Below, one piece after another: positions 27,087 through 35,949 of a DNA stretch of 64,000 nt (position 1 is its first letter; the number at the start of each line of letters is the position of its first letter). Origin of the DNA: G963668605 sp963793625 (GTDB taxonomy: Bacteria; Acidobacteriota; Terriglobia; Bryobacterales; Bryobacteraceae); NCBI GenBank assembly GCA_963793625.1, contig CAWCAT010000005.1, positions 186,001 through 250,000 of the forward strand, written 5' to 3'. A model generated the notes under the pieces. The model worked only from the letters and a program-made list of their open reading frames with translations. It searched no databases and had not been told where the DNA came from. Made by a program: the position numbers and the translations under genes.

Positions 27087-27944
27087 ATGCCCGTGCGCGT
27101 CTTAAGTAACCCGCACCGCAATAGGTGTGAGTTCACGAGCTGTATCGACGATGCTAGGTTGAAAAACAGAACAGATAGGATTGAAATTGTGTTTGAGGAA
27201 TCCGTCCGGACTGAGAGAGTATTCGCCCAAATCCCCGTTTTAGAGTTTCAGAGTTCGCAATACGATTGCGTTAGTGAAAAAATTGAACGCAATCCGCAAT
27301 CTGGCTCTCTTTCATTCTCACCAACAAACGAAACAATCACGGTTCTAATCTGCGATGCAAATGAACTCTTCCTGGAAGGAGTGAAAAGTGTCCTGCAGAA
27401 AGAATCCGATATAAGGATAGTTGGGGAAGCTCGCGATGGCAAAGAGTGCGTGGAGTTGGCTCAAGACTCGATGGCTGACGTCGTAGTTATGCCGACTTCC
27501 ATGCCGGGACTAACAGGACTCGATGCTGCGCGAATCATAAAGACAACCTGCTTGCGTACAAGAATCATATTCTTGGGCATGCAGGATGATGATGACCTTC
27601 TAACCCGGTGCCTTGAGGCCGGGGCTTCAGGTGTGCTGCTAAAAGACACGCCCGCACTGCAACTCCCGCAAGCGGTTCGCACCGTGAACAATGGAGAACG
27701 CTACATTGGCCCGCGGGTTACGACAGTTAATCCCGAGCCGCCGCCCAAACCGCTGAGTGCGCGAGAAGTTGAAATCCTAAAATGGCTGGCCGAAGGCCAC
27801 GCAATGAAGGAAATCGCCGCTCGCCTTTTTCTCAGCGTCAAAACAGTTGATTCACACCGCTGCAACATCATGCGGAAGCTGGATATTCGCGGCCGTACGG
27901 CACTCGTACGGTATGCGCTTACCAACAGATTAATCACAGGGTAG
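27087..27944 (+). CDS. LuxR/NarL-type regulator with non-phosphorylatable receiver
   Basis: 285 residues from ATG 27087; GTG 27189 with AGGA upstream is a possible shorter start. A variable N-terminus of ~80 residues precedes a receiver domain (TITVLICDANELF) and a C-terminal LuxR HTH (LSAREVEILKWLAEG to RTALVRYAL). The receiver lacks the phosphoacceptor: where NarL-type proteins read VVMDxSMPG, this one reads VVVMPTSMPG with Pro136. The first acidic pocket residue is also changed (CD instead of DD), while the signalling Lys186 (LLKDT) remains. Regulation by phosphotransfer is therefore unlikely; ligand binding or constitutive activity is possible. It is adjacent to the secreted lyase-like gene and close to the EPS locus, which may be its target. 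Confidence 0.75.
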   Translation: MPVRVLSNPHRNRCEFTSCIDDARLKNRTDRIEIVFEESVRTERVFAQIPVLEFQSSQYDCVSEKIERNPQSGSLSFSPTNETITVLICDANELFLEGVKSVLQKESDIRIVGEARDGKECVELAQDSMADVVVMPTSMPGLTGLDAARIIKTTCLRTRIIFLGMQDDDDLLTRCLEAGASGVLLKDTPALQLPQAVRTVNNGERYIGPRVTTVNPEPPPKPLSAREVEILKWLAEGHAMKEIAARLFLSVKTVDSHRCNIMRKLDIRGRTALVRYALTNRLITG

Positions 27945-27972
27945 CTGGTTTCACTGCCCGCCAAAAAAAAAG

Positions 27973-28005
27973 AGCCCGCCCGAATCGAGTTGATTCGGGC
28001 GGGCT
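27973..28005. terminator. Bidirectional intrinsic terminator
   Basis: A perfect 14-bp stem (AGCCCGCCCGAATC, 27973-27986; GATTCGGGCGGGCT, 27992-28005) with a GAGTT loop. An A tract lies on its left and a short T tract on its right, so it can end both the plus-strand LuxR-type gene and the minus-strand lyase-like gene. Confidence 0.9.
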
Positions 28006-28020
28006 TTTGGTTTCAGAGTA

Positions 28021-30978
28021 CTACTTGAGGACGATCTTTGCGTCGTCTAGGTAGATTTTGGAACTGGCCGGGCTGAGGCCGTCTCCATAGTTGTTCACAC
28101 TCCACTGGCAGTCACCGTCGCTGTAGCGAGTCTGAATATTAGGCAGATCGTACAACTGCGTGCCGTCCTGCCAGACCGTAATTTGTCCGGTTCCGTCTGG
28201 CGCGCACTTGTACATTGCTTCGATTTTGAACCACTGTCCAACCGGTATGTTTTTAAGCGATTGGGGGAAGTCCACGCGCGTTTGCCAATTGAAAAGGTGG
28301 AAGAACATCGTGCCATCTCCGCGGTTGCCCACATCCAGCACGAAGAACGGATCGTTCGCGCCGTTGGTGCGCTTCGACTTAAACTGGACGACATTCCAGA
28401 ATCCGTTAACAGTATGACGCTGCGGGAAGTAGAGCCAGGCAGTGTAGTATAGCTTTTGATGTGCCTGGGATTCCTTCCAGCGGAACATACGCGTACCGCT
28501 CGTGGGAGGCGTAGTGATATTCATTTCAAGACTATACCTGCCGCCATGTGCGTAGGCTTGGGAGACATTGGTGTAACCTGTACCGCTGTTGAATTCTCCG
28601 CCGCCAGTTCCGCCGGGCGACCATTGCGATTTGTCACCGGTTTCGACGTCCCCGAACCAGAGCACGTTTTCGTTCGTTGGTTGGGGCGCAGCGACGTTGA
28701 TCGTGTACAGGAATGTTGCCGTCTGCGGCGTACCAGCCGAGTCCCTCACTTGAGCACTGAAGTTGAAAGAACCGGAACTGCTGGGAGTTCCAGAGATCGC
28801 GCCCTGATTGCTTAGTGTCAACCCCGGAGGTAGTTGCCCCGCGATGACGCTCCACGTGTAAGGCTGCGTTCCGCCGGACGCGGTCAAAGCAGCTGAGTAA
28901 GCTGTTCCACTCGTCCCGCCTGACAGGCTCGTGCTCGTGATCACCAGAGGCGAAGGTCCAGGTGTAGGCGGAGGAGGCGTGCCGCCGCCGGTATCACGCT
29001 CAGTCGAAATCATCGCGTCGTCCAGGTAAATCTTCGACGATGCGGGGCTGAGGCCGCCAGAGTAGTTGTTAATACTCCATTGGCAGTCGCCGTCGCTATA
29101 GCGCGTCTGAACGTTGGACAGGGTGTGCAACTGAACGCCATCCTGCCAGATCGTGATTTCTCCGGTACCATCAGGGGCGCACTTGTACATGGCCTCGACC
29201 TTGAACCACTGTCCAACCGGTATGGTCTTAGCCGTTTGTGTGTACTTTACCTTCCGCTGCCAATCATACAGGTGGAAGCGCATTGAGCCGTCTGCGTTAT
29301 TGCCCACATCCAGAACGTAGAAGGGATCATTCGCTCCGTTGGAACGCTTCGATTTAAACTGGAGGACATTCCAGTTTACTGTAACCGAATGGCGTTGCGG
29401 GAAGTAGAGCCAGGCGCTGTAGAAGAGCTTGGCATGGGTCTGGGACTCCTTCCAGCGGAACATACGCGTCCCGCTCTCAGGAGGAGTCGTGATGTTCAAC
29501 TCAAGACTGTACTTACCGGAATGTGCGTGGGCTTGGGAGACATTGGTGTAACCTGTACCGCTGTTGAATTCTCCACCGCCGCTTCCCGATCCCCATTGCG
29601 ATTTGTCGCCGGTTTCGACGTCGCCGGACCAGATCGCTGAACTGCTCGTTACGGGATTGGCGACCTGAATAGTGAGATTTGCGGTGGCCGTCTGCGGAGT
29701 GCCAGCCGAGTCCCTGGCTTGTACACCCAGGCTGAACGACCCTGTGCTGGACGGCGTTCCGGTGATTGCACCTTGCGTGCTCAGTGTCAGGCCGGGAGGA
29801 AGTTGCCCCGATTGCACGGACCACACGTGAGGCTGAAGACCTCCGGATGCAGTCAGGTTCGCGGAATAGAACGCCATCACCGTTGCACCAGGCAGACTGG
29901 TGGTCGTAATCGACAGAGGCGACGGCGGAGCTTCTGCAACTCTCAGGGAGTAGGTGGCGCTAGCGGTCTGTGGCGAAGTCGCCGAATCCCTCACCTGTGC
30001 CGTGAAGCTGAAGGTCCCTGCCGTGGTCGGTTTTCCAGAAAGAGCGCCCTGGCTGCTCAGTGTCAATCCCGGCGGCAATTGCCCGCCAGTGACGCTCCAC
30101 GTGTAAGGCGTCGTTCCACCGGAAGCAGCTAAAGCGGTTGCGTAAGATGATCCGCTGGTTGCACCGGGCAGCGTGGTGTTCGTAATCGTCAGCGTCGATG
30201 GTGCAGGGGGAGTAGTCCCGCCGCCTCCACCAGTGAAGCCATTCGTGATCATCACGTCGTCAATGTAAATCTTAGACGCTGCCGGGCTGAGGCCATCCGA
30301 GTAGTTGTTCAGACTCCATTGGCAATCGCCGTCGCTGTAACGCGTCTGCACATTGGCCACATCAAATAGCTGCGTGCCGTCCTGCCAGAACGTGACTCGT
30401 CCGGTCCCGTTTCCCGCGCACTGGTACATGGCTTCAACCTTGAACCACTTTCCAACGGGTATGTTTTTGACCGTCTGTGTGTAGCTTTGGCGCTTCTGCC
30501 AGTTATAAAGGTAGAAGTTCATCGTGCCATCGGAGCGGTTGCCCACGTTCAATATAAAGAAAGGATCATTCGCGCCGGAACGGCTCGATTTAAACTGGAA
30601 CACATTCCAGTAATTTTTTACCGTAGTACGCTGCGGGATGTAAAACCAAGCGCTGTAGTAGTTTTTGGCGTTGTCCCGCGGTTCTTTCCAGCGGAACATT
30701 CGCGTCCCACTCTCTGGAGGCGTACTGATCGACATCTCCAGGCTATATTTGCCGCCGTGCGCGTAAGCTTGCGAGGCATTGGAAGAACCTGTCCCGCTGT
30801 TGTATTCTCCGCCACCGTAACTCCCGGTCGGACCGGTTGACGGAGCGTACCACTGTGATTTGTTTCCGGTCTCAACGTCAGCCGACCAGAGCACTGAATA
30901 GCTCTGGGCACTGGCAACATTGCCGAGACCCAAGGTAGCCATTGAAAATAAACATACAAAACTGTGAACTTTAAGCAT
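28021..30978 (-). CDS. Secreted multidomain protein: three lyase-like jelly-roll domains with He_PIG linkers
   Basis: 985 residues from ATG 30978 (MLKVHSFVCLFSMATLG leader ending ASAQ). Three homologous ~210-residue beta domains lie at 30241-30894, 29005-29634 and 28024-28665 (N- to C-terminal). Each has LWS/IWS/LWFGDVETG, GTRMFRWKE, YFPQR, WNVxQFKS, NDPFF, VGxWFKxEAMY, WQDGxQL and TRYSDGDCQWS. They resemble the PF14099 polysaccharide-lyase/heparin-lyase-I-like fold. Between them are He_PIG Ig-like repeats (two at 29662-30198, one at 28690-28947; GxLPPGLTLS signature) and Pro/Gly-rich linkers. The likely role is binding or cleavage of an acidic polysaccharide at the cell surface. I cannot identify catalytic residues. 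A one-domain relative lies inside the EPS operon (45018-45866). Confidence 0.75.
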   Translation of the reverse strand: MLKVHSFVCLFSMATLGLGNVASAQSYSVLWSADVETGNKSQWYAPSTGPTGSYGGGEYNSGTGSSNASQAYAHGGKYSLEMSISTPPESGTRMFRWKEPRDNAKNYYSAWFYIPQRTTVKNYWNVFQFKSSRSGANDPFFILNVGNRSDGTMNFYLYNWQKRQSYTQTVKNIPVGKWFKVEAMYQCAGNGTGRVTFWQDGTQLFDVANVQTRYSDGDCQWSLNNYSDGLSPAASKIYIDDVMITNGFTGGGGGTTPPAPSTLTITNTTLPGATSGSSYATALAASGGTTPYTWSVTGGQLPPGLTLSSQGALSGKPTTAGTFSFTAQVRDSATSPQTASATYSLRVAEAPPSPLSITTTSLPGATVMAFYSANLTASGGLQPHVWSVQSGQLPPGLTLSTQGAITGTPSSTGSFSLGVQARDSAGTPQTATANLTIQVANPVTSSSAIWSGDVETGDKSQWGSGSGGGEFNSGTGYTNVSQAHAHSGKYSLELNITTPPESGTRMFRWKESQTHAKLFYSAWLYFPQRHSVTVNWNVLQFKSKRSNGANDPFYVLDVGNNADGSMRFHLYDWQRKVKYTQTAKTIPVGQWFKVEAMYKCAPDGTGEITIWQDGVQLHTLSNVQTRYSDGDCQWSINNYSGGLSPASSKIYLDDAMISTERDTGGGTPPPPTPGPSPLVITSTSLSGGTSGTAYSAALTASGGTQPYTWSVIAGQLPPGLTLSNQGAISGTPSSSGSFNFSAQVRDSAGTPQTATFLYTINVAAPQPTNENVLWFGDVETGDKSQWSPGGTGGGEFNSGTGYTNVSQAYAHGGRYSLEMNITTPPTSGTRMFRWKESQAHQKLYYTAWLYFPQRHTVNGFWNVVQFKSKRTNGANDPFFVLDVGNRGDGTMFFHLFNWQTRVDFPQSLKNIPVGQWFKIEAMYKCAPDGTGQITVWQDGTQLYDLPNIQTRYSDGDCQWSVNNYGDGLSPASSKIYLDDAKIVLK
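28556..28599 (-). repeat. 44-bp direct repeat, copy in third lyase-like domain
   Basis: These 44 bases are identical to 29531-29574, at equivalent positions of the third and second lyase-like domains (coding for GEFNSGTGYTNVSQA). Identity at silent positions points to recent duplication or gene conversion between the domains. Confidence 0.8.
29531..29574 (-). repeat. 44-bp direct repeat, copy in second lyase-like domain
   Basis: Identical partner of 28556-28599, 975 bases away in the same orientation. Homologous recombination between the copies would delete exactly one lyase-like plus one He_PIG unit in frame. Confidence 0.8.
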
Positions 30979-31719
30979 AGACAAAAAAATCCTTGTCCAA
31001 AATTTGGAATTGGGCTTCTGAAGCGGGAGCACACATCCGAACGGGGAGAAATACACTTGGTTATCAGGAGTTAAGCGTGGGGTTTACGCGGATACCGTTC
31101 GCCAAGATTCAAATGTGGTCGGAATCGTCCTCTTCTGTCCTAAAGCCTCTCTCTCTACTTTCCACTACCGAGTTTGAGCCCTAAGGACACGCGCTTCAAT
31201 CGGGAAAACTCCTGATTCGACGAGCAGGATGCAGTCGCGTCCAGAGAGCACTAAAGGCGGCTTTTGTTTAGGCAAATATTCACGATTTTTCAAGAACTTA
31301 CACCGTGCCGCTGGCCGCTTAAAGCAGCACAAAACGGGCCTTCGGATACCGTTCCGAAAGACATCCCTAATACCCGCCACCCACGCATTTTCCCGATGGG
31401 CACAAATGAGGGCATCGGTACCCACAAATAGGAACTGAAGTTCCACCTGTCGGGAACACGGTTATCGTCCTGAATGAAGGTGCTGCTCAGATCTGTAAGA
31501 AACAAATCAATCGGCGTTTAGCGTTCCACAGAACGTCTTATTGGCCCCCACCGTGCATCTAGAAGATCAACACTCGGAGTTCATACGACCTTATCACGAA
31601 GTAAGAAAAGCTGACAGAGTTCGGAAACCGTAGCTGTGTCCATCGAACGAATTTGCTCATGGGAGTGAGACGGCGATAGCCTCGTCCAGCGGTACCTTCG
31701 TCCAGAGGTGGCCCAAACG
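30979..31719. other. Long regulatory region upstream of the EPS operon
   Basis: About 740 bp between the divergent lyase-like gene and the ExeA-like ATPase. No ORF in it has recognisable protein character; the 93-codon minus-strand reading at 31165-31446 is not convincing. It must hold promoters for both directions. The one element I can point to is the sigma-54-like site at 31542-31557. The length would accommodate enhancer sites for an NtrC-type activator. Confidence 0.5.
31542..31557 (+). promoter_or_regulatory. Candidate sigma-54 (-24/-12) promoter of EPS operon
   Basis: TGGCCC (31542-31547), five bases, then GTGCA (31553-31557): the invariant GG and GC are ten bases apart, with one mismatch in each half to TGGCAC-N5-TTGCA. 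It lies about 160 bases before the first EPS gene. An NtrC-type activator is encoded at the far end of the same locus. Confidence 0.45.
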
Positions 31720-32796
31720 ATGTTTCTTGACTTCTACAAACTGTCCGAACAACCGTTCGGCGTTACGCCAAATCCCCGTTTTATTTATCCCAACAGGACT
31801 CATGTCGAAGCTTTCCATTCGCTCGTAGGCGGCATCGAGAGTGATCTTGGGTTCGGTGTGCTGATCGCGCAACCAGGGATGGGGAAAACGACCCTGCTTT
31901 TCCGGGTTTTGGAGCACTTCCGCAATACTGCGCAGACCGCCTTCGTTTTCGAAACACAGTGTGATTCGACCGGGTTGCTGAGGTACTTGTTAAGAGAATT
32001 CGAACCCGACGGGAGTGCCGAAAAGGATTCCGTGACCTTGCACGAGCGGTTCCATGATTTCCTGGTCAAGACCGCCCGCACCGGCCGGCGCGTAATTGTA
32101 ATTATTGACGAAGCCCAAAACCTGCAACCGGAGGTTCTGGAAAGTCTGCGGCTTTTATCGAACTTTGAAACTCCCCGGTACAAATTGCTGCACCTGGTCC
32201 TGTCCGGACAACCGCAGCTCATGGAACGATTGGCTCAGGAGGAAATGAGCCAACTGCGGCAACGTATACCGGTCGTGAATTGGCTGAGACCGCTTTCTGC
32301 TGATGAGACGGCCCACTACATCAATCACCGCTTGCGTGTTGCGGGCTGTGGCATACCGCTTTTCAGTGATGCAGCGCTGGCGGTAATCGCCAGCCACAGT
32401 GGGGGAATCCCGAGACTTATCAATCGCACATGCTTTGACGCCCTGTCACTCGGATCCGTGTTGCGAGAGAACCGCATCGACAAAGACATTGTCGAATATG
32501 CCATCGCTGACCCCGCGCGGGCCGCAGCCCTGCGGCCGCTGTCGCCGTCAGGCTCTCGCGGGCGAACGGGAACTGAAGAACGTCCCGATTTGGTCATTAC
32601 CAGAGATACCGAGCAACTTAACGACGATTTGGAACCGCAAGGTGCCGAGATGTTCAATGATCCCCCGGCGTGGACTCGTTTCTGCGAAAGAATGTCACGT
32701 TTGTTAGGTTCTAATGGCTCCAACCGCGCCGGCAAAACGCCAGTTGATCGTGCAGTCCCGCCCAACGATAAAGATTTGCCAAAGGTACAGATATGA
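31720..32796 (+). CDS. ExeA-like AAA ATPase of EPS locus
   Basis: 358 residues from ATG 31720 (MFLDFYKLSEQPFGVTPNP); an in-frame GTG at 31708 is less likely by comparison with relatives that begin near xxDFYxLxxxPF. Walker A is QPGMGKTT, Walker B is VIVIIDEAQ, followed by an ExeA/general-secretion-type AAA core (LSGQPQLMERL, GGIPRLINRTC). The C-terminal ~90 residues are low-complexity and hydrophilic. ATPases of this type start many Wzx/Wzy exopolysaccharide loci, including the exosortase-linked ones, and may couple peptidoglycan or export machinery to energy. First gene of the co-directional EPS run; its stop overlaps the next start by four bases. Confidence 0.8.
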   Translation: MFLDFYKLSEQPFGVTPNPRFIYPNRTHVEAFHSLVGGIESDLGFGVLIAQPGMGKTTLLFRVLEHFRNTAQTAFVFETQCDSTGLLRYLLREFEPDGSAEKDSVTLHERFHDFLVKTARTGRRVIVIIDEAQNLQPEVLESLRLLSNFETPRYKLLHLVLSGQPQLMERLAQEEMSQLRQRIPVVNWLRPLSADETAHYINHRLRVAGCGIPLFSDAALAVIASHSGGIPRLINRTCFDALSLGSVLRENRIDKDIVEYAIADPARAAALRPLSPSGSRGRTGTEERPDLVITRDTEQLNDDLEPQGAEMFNDPPAWTRFCERMSRLLGSNGSNRAGKTPVDRAVPPNDKDLPKVQI

Positions 32797-33524
32797 AGAC
32801 GAGAACACTACCGTTCATCATCCTGGGACTTGCTTGCTGCCCGGTTTCATTACCTGGCCAGCAAGCGCCAGAAACGCCACGGGTGAATCGAGCCGAAGTG
32901 GGACCCGAAAAGGAGGGCCCTACCGCGGTAACACCAGGCAAAACACAGTTTGCCAACCGGACTCCCAGGTACCAGGTTCAGCCAGGTGATGTGATCGAGA
33001 TTTTGTTCACGCCCAGCACAGAATTCAATCAGACCGTTGCGGTCCAACCTGACGGCTTTGTCACATTGCGCGAAGTTGGGGACGTCCATGTGCGGAGCAA
33101 GACGATACCGGAACTGACAAGCGCGATTAAGACGGCTTACGCAAAGATCCTGCGTGATCCCACGGTGACAGTCGTCTTAAAAGAATTTGAGAAGCCGCAC
33201 TTCGTTGTCAACGGACAGGTGGGACGTCCTGGCAAGTTCGAACTCCGGGCGGACACGACCGTGAGTGAGGCGATAGGAATCGCGGGTGGATTTACGGAGC
33301 GCGCCAAGCATTCGCAGGTATTGCTTTTCCGGCGGGTTTCGGAGGACTGGGTCGAAGCGAAGAAGCTTGATCTTAAGGCGATACTCAACGGCGGCCAGTT
33401 TCAGGAGGATGTCCATCTGCGTCCGGGCGACATGCTCTTCGTGCCGCAGAATACAATCTCAAAAGTCAGGCCCTATCTTCCAACGACCAGTCTGGGCGCC
33501 TATTTTGGCGCAAACAGTTTCTGA
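32793..33524 (+). CDS. Polysaccharide export outer-membrane protein (Wza-like)
   Basis: 243 residues with an N-terminal leader (TLPFIILGLACCPVSLPGQ). A Poly_export domain (YQVQPGDVIEILF through RDPTVTVVLKE) is followed by an SLBB-type domain (FVVNGQVGRPGKFEL, TVSEAIGIAGGFTE) and LRPGDMLFVPQ. Wza-type proteins form the outer-membrane channel for Wzy-dependent exopolysaccharide. This is a short form without extra SLBB repeats, and I see no strict lipobox. It overlaps the ATPase gene by ATGA and is followed 11 bases later by the chain-length gene. Confidence 0.85.
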   Translation: MKTRTLPFIILGLACCPVSLPGQQAPETPRVNRAEVGPEKEGPTAVTPGKTQFANRTPRYQVQPGDVIEILFTPSTEFNQTVAVQPDGFVTLREVGDVHVRSKTIPELTSAIKTAYAKILRDPTVTVVLKEFEKPHFVVNGQVGRPGKFELRADTTVSEAIGIAGGFTERAKHSQVLLFRRVSEDWVEAKKLDLKAILNGGQFQEDVHLRPGDMLFVPQNTISKVRPYLPTTSLGAYFGANSF

Positions 33525-33535
33525 AAGTGAGTCTA

Positions 33536-35083
33536 ATGGAAAACCAGAACCTCATCCCTTACGAAAACCAACCCGCAGCAGTCGTTGCGCCGACTCCGCG
33601 CGTGGCGGATTTTGTCGCTATCGGGAACCGTTGGCGTGGCCGCATGGCTGTCGTGTTCTTGTTGGTCTTGATGGGGGCTGCGGCCGCAGCGCTCTTCATG
33701 AGATCGTACGAGGCTGAAATGAAGATCGTCATAAAGCGGGATGGAGTAGATCCGCTCATGGCGCCCACTCCAGCTCATGTTGGTCCACCGCAGGAGTTCA
33801 GCGAAGAAGAACTGGGCGCGGAAGCCGAGTTAATGAGAAACGACGACGTGCTGCGAAAGGTGGTGCTTGCCACCGGATTACAGAAACGTACGCAGGCACC
33901 CTTGTGGCTTCGACTCACCGACAAAGAAGCCGCCGGCAGGGAAGATGTGATCATGGCCGCAGCTATCAAGAAGTTGAAGAATAAACTTGAAATCGTTAGG
34001 CCGCGGAAAAGCAACATCATCACGGTTAGTTACGCATCCGCTGATCGTCATCTTCCTGCCCTTGTACTGACAAAGGTGGCTGAGTTCTATACAGAGAAAC
34101 ACATTGAGGTTATGCGCCCCCCAGGACGATATGAATTTCTCTCAGAGCAAGCGGATAAGTATCGAGCGGAACTCGCGGCTGCTGAGAGTCGGCTCGCCGA
34201 GTTCCCGCGAACCGGGGGCGCAGTGTCAGGTCAGATGGAACTGGATATCACAGTGAGGTCCATCGGAGACCTTAGAGCCGCCTTGCAGCAGACGCAGGCC
34301 GCCTCAAATGAGGCGCTGAGGCGCATTCAGACGTTGGAGGGTCAATTAGCCAGTACTCCAGCGCGAACGACGACTGCGCTTAGGACGTCCGACAATCCCC
34401 ACTTAATGTCGCAGCTGAAATCCACGCTGCTCACCTTGGAACTTAAACGGACGAATTTGTTGGAAAAGTTCCAGCCCACCTATCGGGAAGTGGTGGAAGT
34501 GGATCAGCAGATTGCTCAAGCTCGCGCTTCGATCGCCGCCGCTGAAAGCAAGCCCCTTCGAGATGAAACAACCGATCGGGATCCAACATACGAATGGATA
34601 CGTGGAGAACTGACGAGAGCGCGAGCCGAAGCGAACTCACTCGAGGCAAAGGCGGCAACTATCAGGAGATCCATCACGGAGAACGAGGAGAAAGCCCGCA
34701 GGCTGAACGACAGTAGTATCAAGCAGCAAAGCTTGGTGAGGGCGGCTAAATCCCTGGAAGAGAATTACCAACTCTATTCGCGAAAACGTGAGGACGCTCG
34801 AATTTCAGACGCTCTGGAAAGGAATAAAATCCTGAACTTTGCGATCACCCAGAGACCGAGCGATCCGGTTCTACCCAAAACGTCGCCGACCATGTACCTG
34901 CTTGGGGGGCTTCTGGTCGCGATTGTAATGAGTGTGATGACCGGTCTTGCATCTGAGTATCTGGACACTCGATTCCGAACATCGGATCAAGTTGCCTTCT
35001 ACTTGAACGTTCCAGTGCTCGCAATTCTCCCAGCTTCGGAGAAAGAAATGTCAAGACACGGAAACTGGGAGGAGCCTCTATGA
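33536..35083 (+). CDS. Chain-length determinant protein (Wzc/GumC-like, no kinase domain)
   Basis: 515 residues from ATG 33536; an in-frame GTG at 33527 is possible. N-terminal membrane helix (MAVVFLLVLMGAAAAALFM), a Wzz-type periplasmic region with long coiled-coil segments (AELAAAESRLAEFPR and around SLEAKAATIRRSITENEEKAR), then the Pro-rich stretch RPSDPVLPKTSP and a second membrane helix (LLGGLLVAIVMSVMTGL). It ends with a ~50-residue cytoplasmic tail without a kinase domain. It would set polymer length and contact the Wza-like channel. The BY-kinase-like partner is the next gene, overlapping by four bases. Confidence 0.82.
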   Translation: MENQNLIPYENQPAAVVAPTPRVADFVAIGNRWRGRMAVVFLLVLMGAAAAALFMRSYEAEMKIVIKRDGVDPLMAPTPAHVGPPQEFSEEELGAEAELMRNDDVLRKVVLATGLQKRTQAPLWLRLTDKEAAGREDVIMAAAIKKLKNKLEIVRPRKSNIITVSYASADRHLPALVLTKVAEFYTEKHIEVMRPPGRYEFLSEQADKYRAELAAAESRLAEFPRTGGAVSGQMELDITVRSIGDLRAALQQTQAASNEALRRIQTLEGQLASTPARTTTALRTSDNPHLMSQLKSTLLTLELKRTNLLEKFQPTYREVVEVDQQIAQARASIAAAESKPLRDETTDRDPTYEWIRGELTRARAEANSLEAKAATIRRSITENEEKARRLNDSSIKQQSLVRAAKSLEENYQLYSRKREDARISDALERNKILNFAITQRPSDPVLPKTSPTMYLLGGLLVAIVMSVMTGLASEYLDTRFRTSDQVAFYLNVPVLAILPASEKEMSRHGNWEEPL

Positions 35084-35811
35084 GCCGGAATTTTGAATTG
35101 TTCCATAGGTTGGATAGTGCGCGCGGTCGATGGAACAGCGGCGCTTCTGGAGGCAGTCCCAGGGTTAACGCGCTTCCGGCTCTGGCGCTCAACGGCAAAG
35201 CGAGAGCTGAGGTGCAGCGCCTCGTAGAAGGCCTATATTTGTATCCCGCTTCCCCGGCGCCGCGAACGTTATTGTTCACTGGCTTGGAACCGGGGAGTGC
35301 GTCAAGTTGGGTATGCGCACATACCAGCGCCCAACTGGCAGCTAACGTTTCCGCTTCCGTCTGTGTGGTGGATGGAAATATGCGAACTCCTTCATTGCAT
35401 CAGCGGTTCGGGGTTTCGAATCATCAAGGATTTACTGATCTCGTGATCGACCCTGATAAGCAGGCAGAAGGGTTGGCCACTCGAATTCGTGGTGGAGATC
35501 TCTGGCTAATGAGTTCCGGATCGGCGGTTCGCGATTGTGAGTCGATTTTTCAAAGCCAACGACTGCGCGACACCATCGATGCGCTACGCACGCGGTTCGA
35601 CTTCGTTCTGATCGACTCGCCGTCCATCAGCTCGTGCCGGGATGCCCTCGTATTAGGACAGCTCGTAGACGGTGTTGTTCTCATTCTGAGCACCGAGACG
35701 GCCCGCAGGGAAGCGGCCCACCGCTTGAAACAGAAATTTGACGCAGCCGGCATCAGGATCTTCGGAGCAGTTCTCAGCGACCACAGCGGCAGGATCCAAA
35801 AAGCAAGTTAG
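35080..35811 (+). CDS. BY-kinase-like (CpsD/CapB) protein with lost P-loop
   Basis: 243 residues of the bacterial tyrosine-kinase/MinD fold. Walker A' is VCVVDGNMRTP (95-105) and Walker B is FVLIDSPS, both clear. The P-loop is not: where CpsD proteins have EPGEGKS/T, this one has EPGSASSW (70-77), with no lysine and no typical hydroxyl pair. No C-terminal tyrosine cluster is present. It is therefore probably a pseudokinase that regulates the Wzc-like partner by binding. The ORF is otherwise well conserved, arguing for function without catalysis. Overlaps the chain-length gene by ATGA and is followed by a 138-bp gap. Confidence 0.75.
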   Translation: MSRNFELFHRLDSARGRWNSGASGGSPRVNALPALALNGKARAEVQRLVEGLYLYPASPAPRTLLFTGLEPGSASSWVCAHTSAQLAANVSASVCVVDGNMRTPSLHQRFGVSNHQGFTDLVIDPDKQAEGLATRIRGGDLWLMSSGSAVRDCESIFQSQRLRDTIDALRTRFDFVLIDSPSISSCRDALVLGQLVDGVVLILSTETARREAAHRLKQKFDAAGIRIFGAVLSDHSGRIQKAS

Positions 35812-35949
35812 AGTTCACGTCCGAGAGTAGTAATACAAATAGGCGTTAATGCCTTCCTAAGACTAAGTCCCGTATCAGGCGCGATTGTTACGCCCGAGCG
35901 ATTGCAGTTCAATACTGCTGACGAAAAATCTCCGAAAGGACACAAGCCT

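Noticed and set aside
31165..31446. 93-codon minus-strand ORF in the EPS leader region
   Set aside because: No recognisable domain, no ribosome site and unusual composition; more likely chance in a regulatory region.
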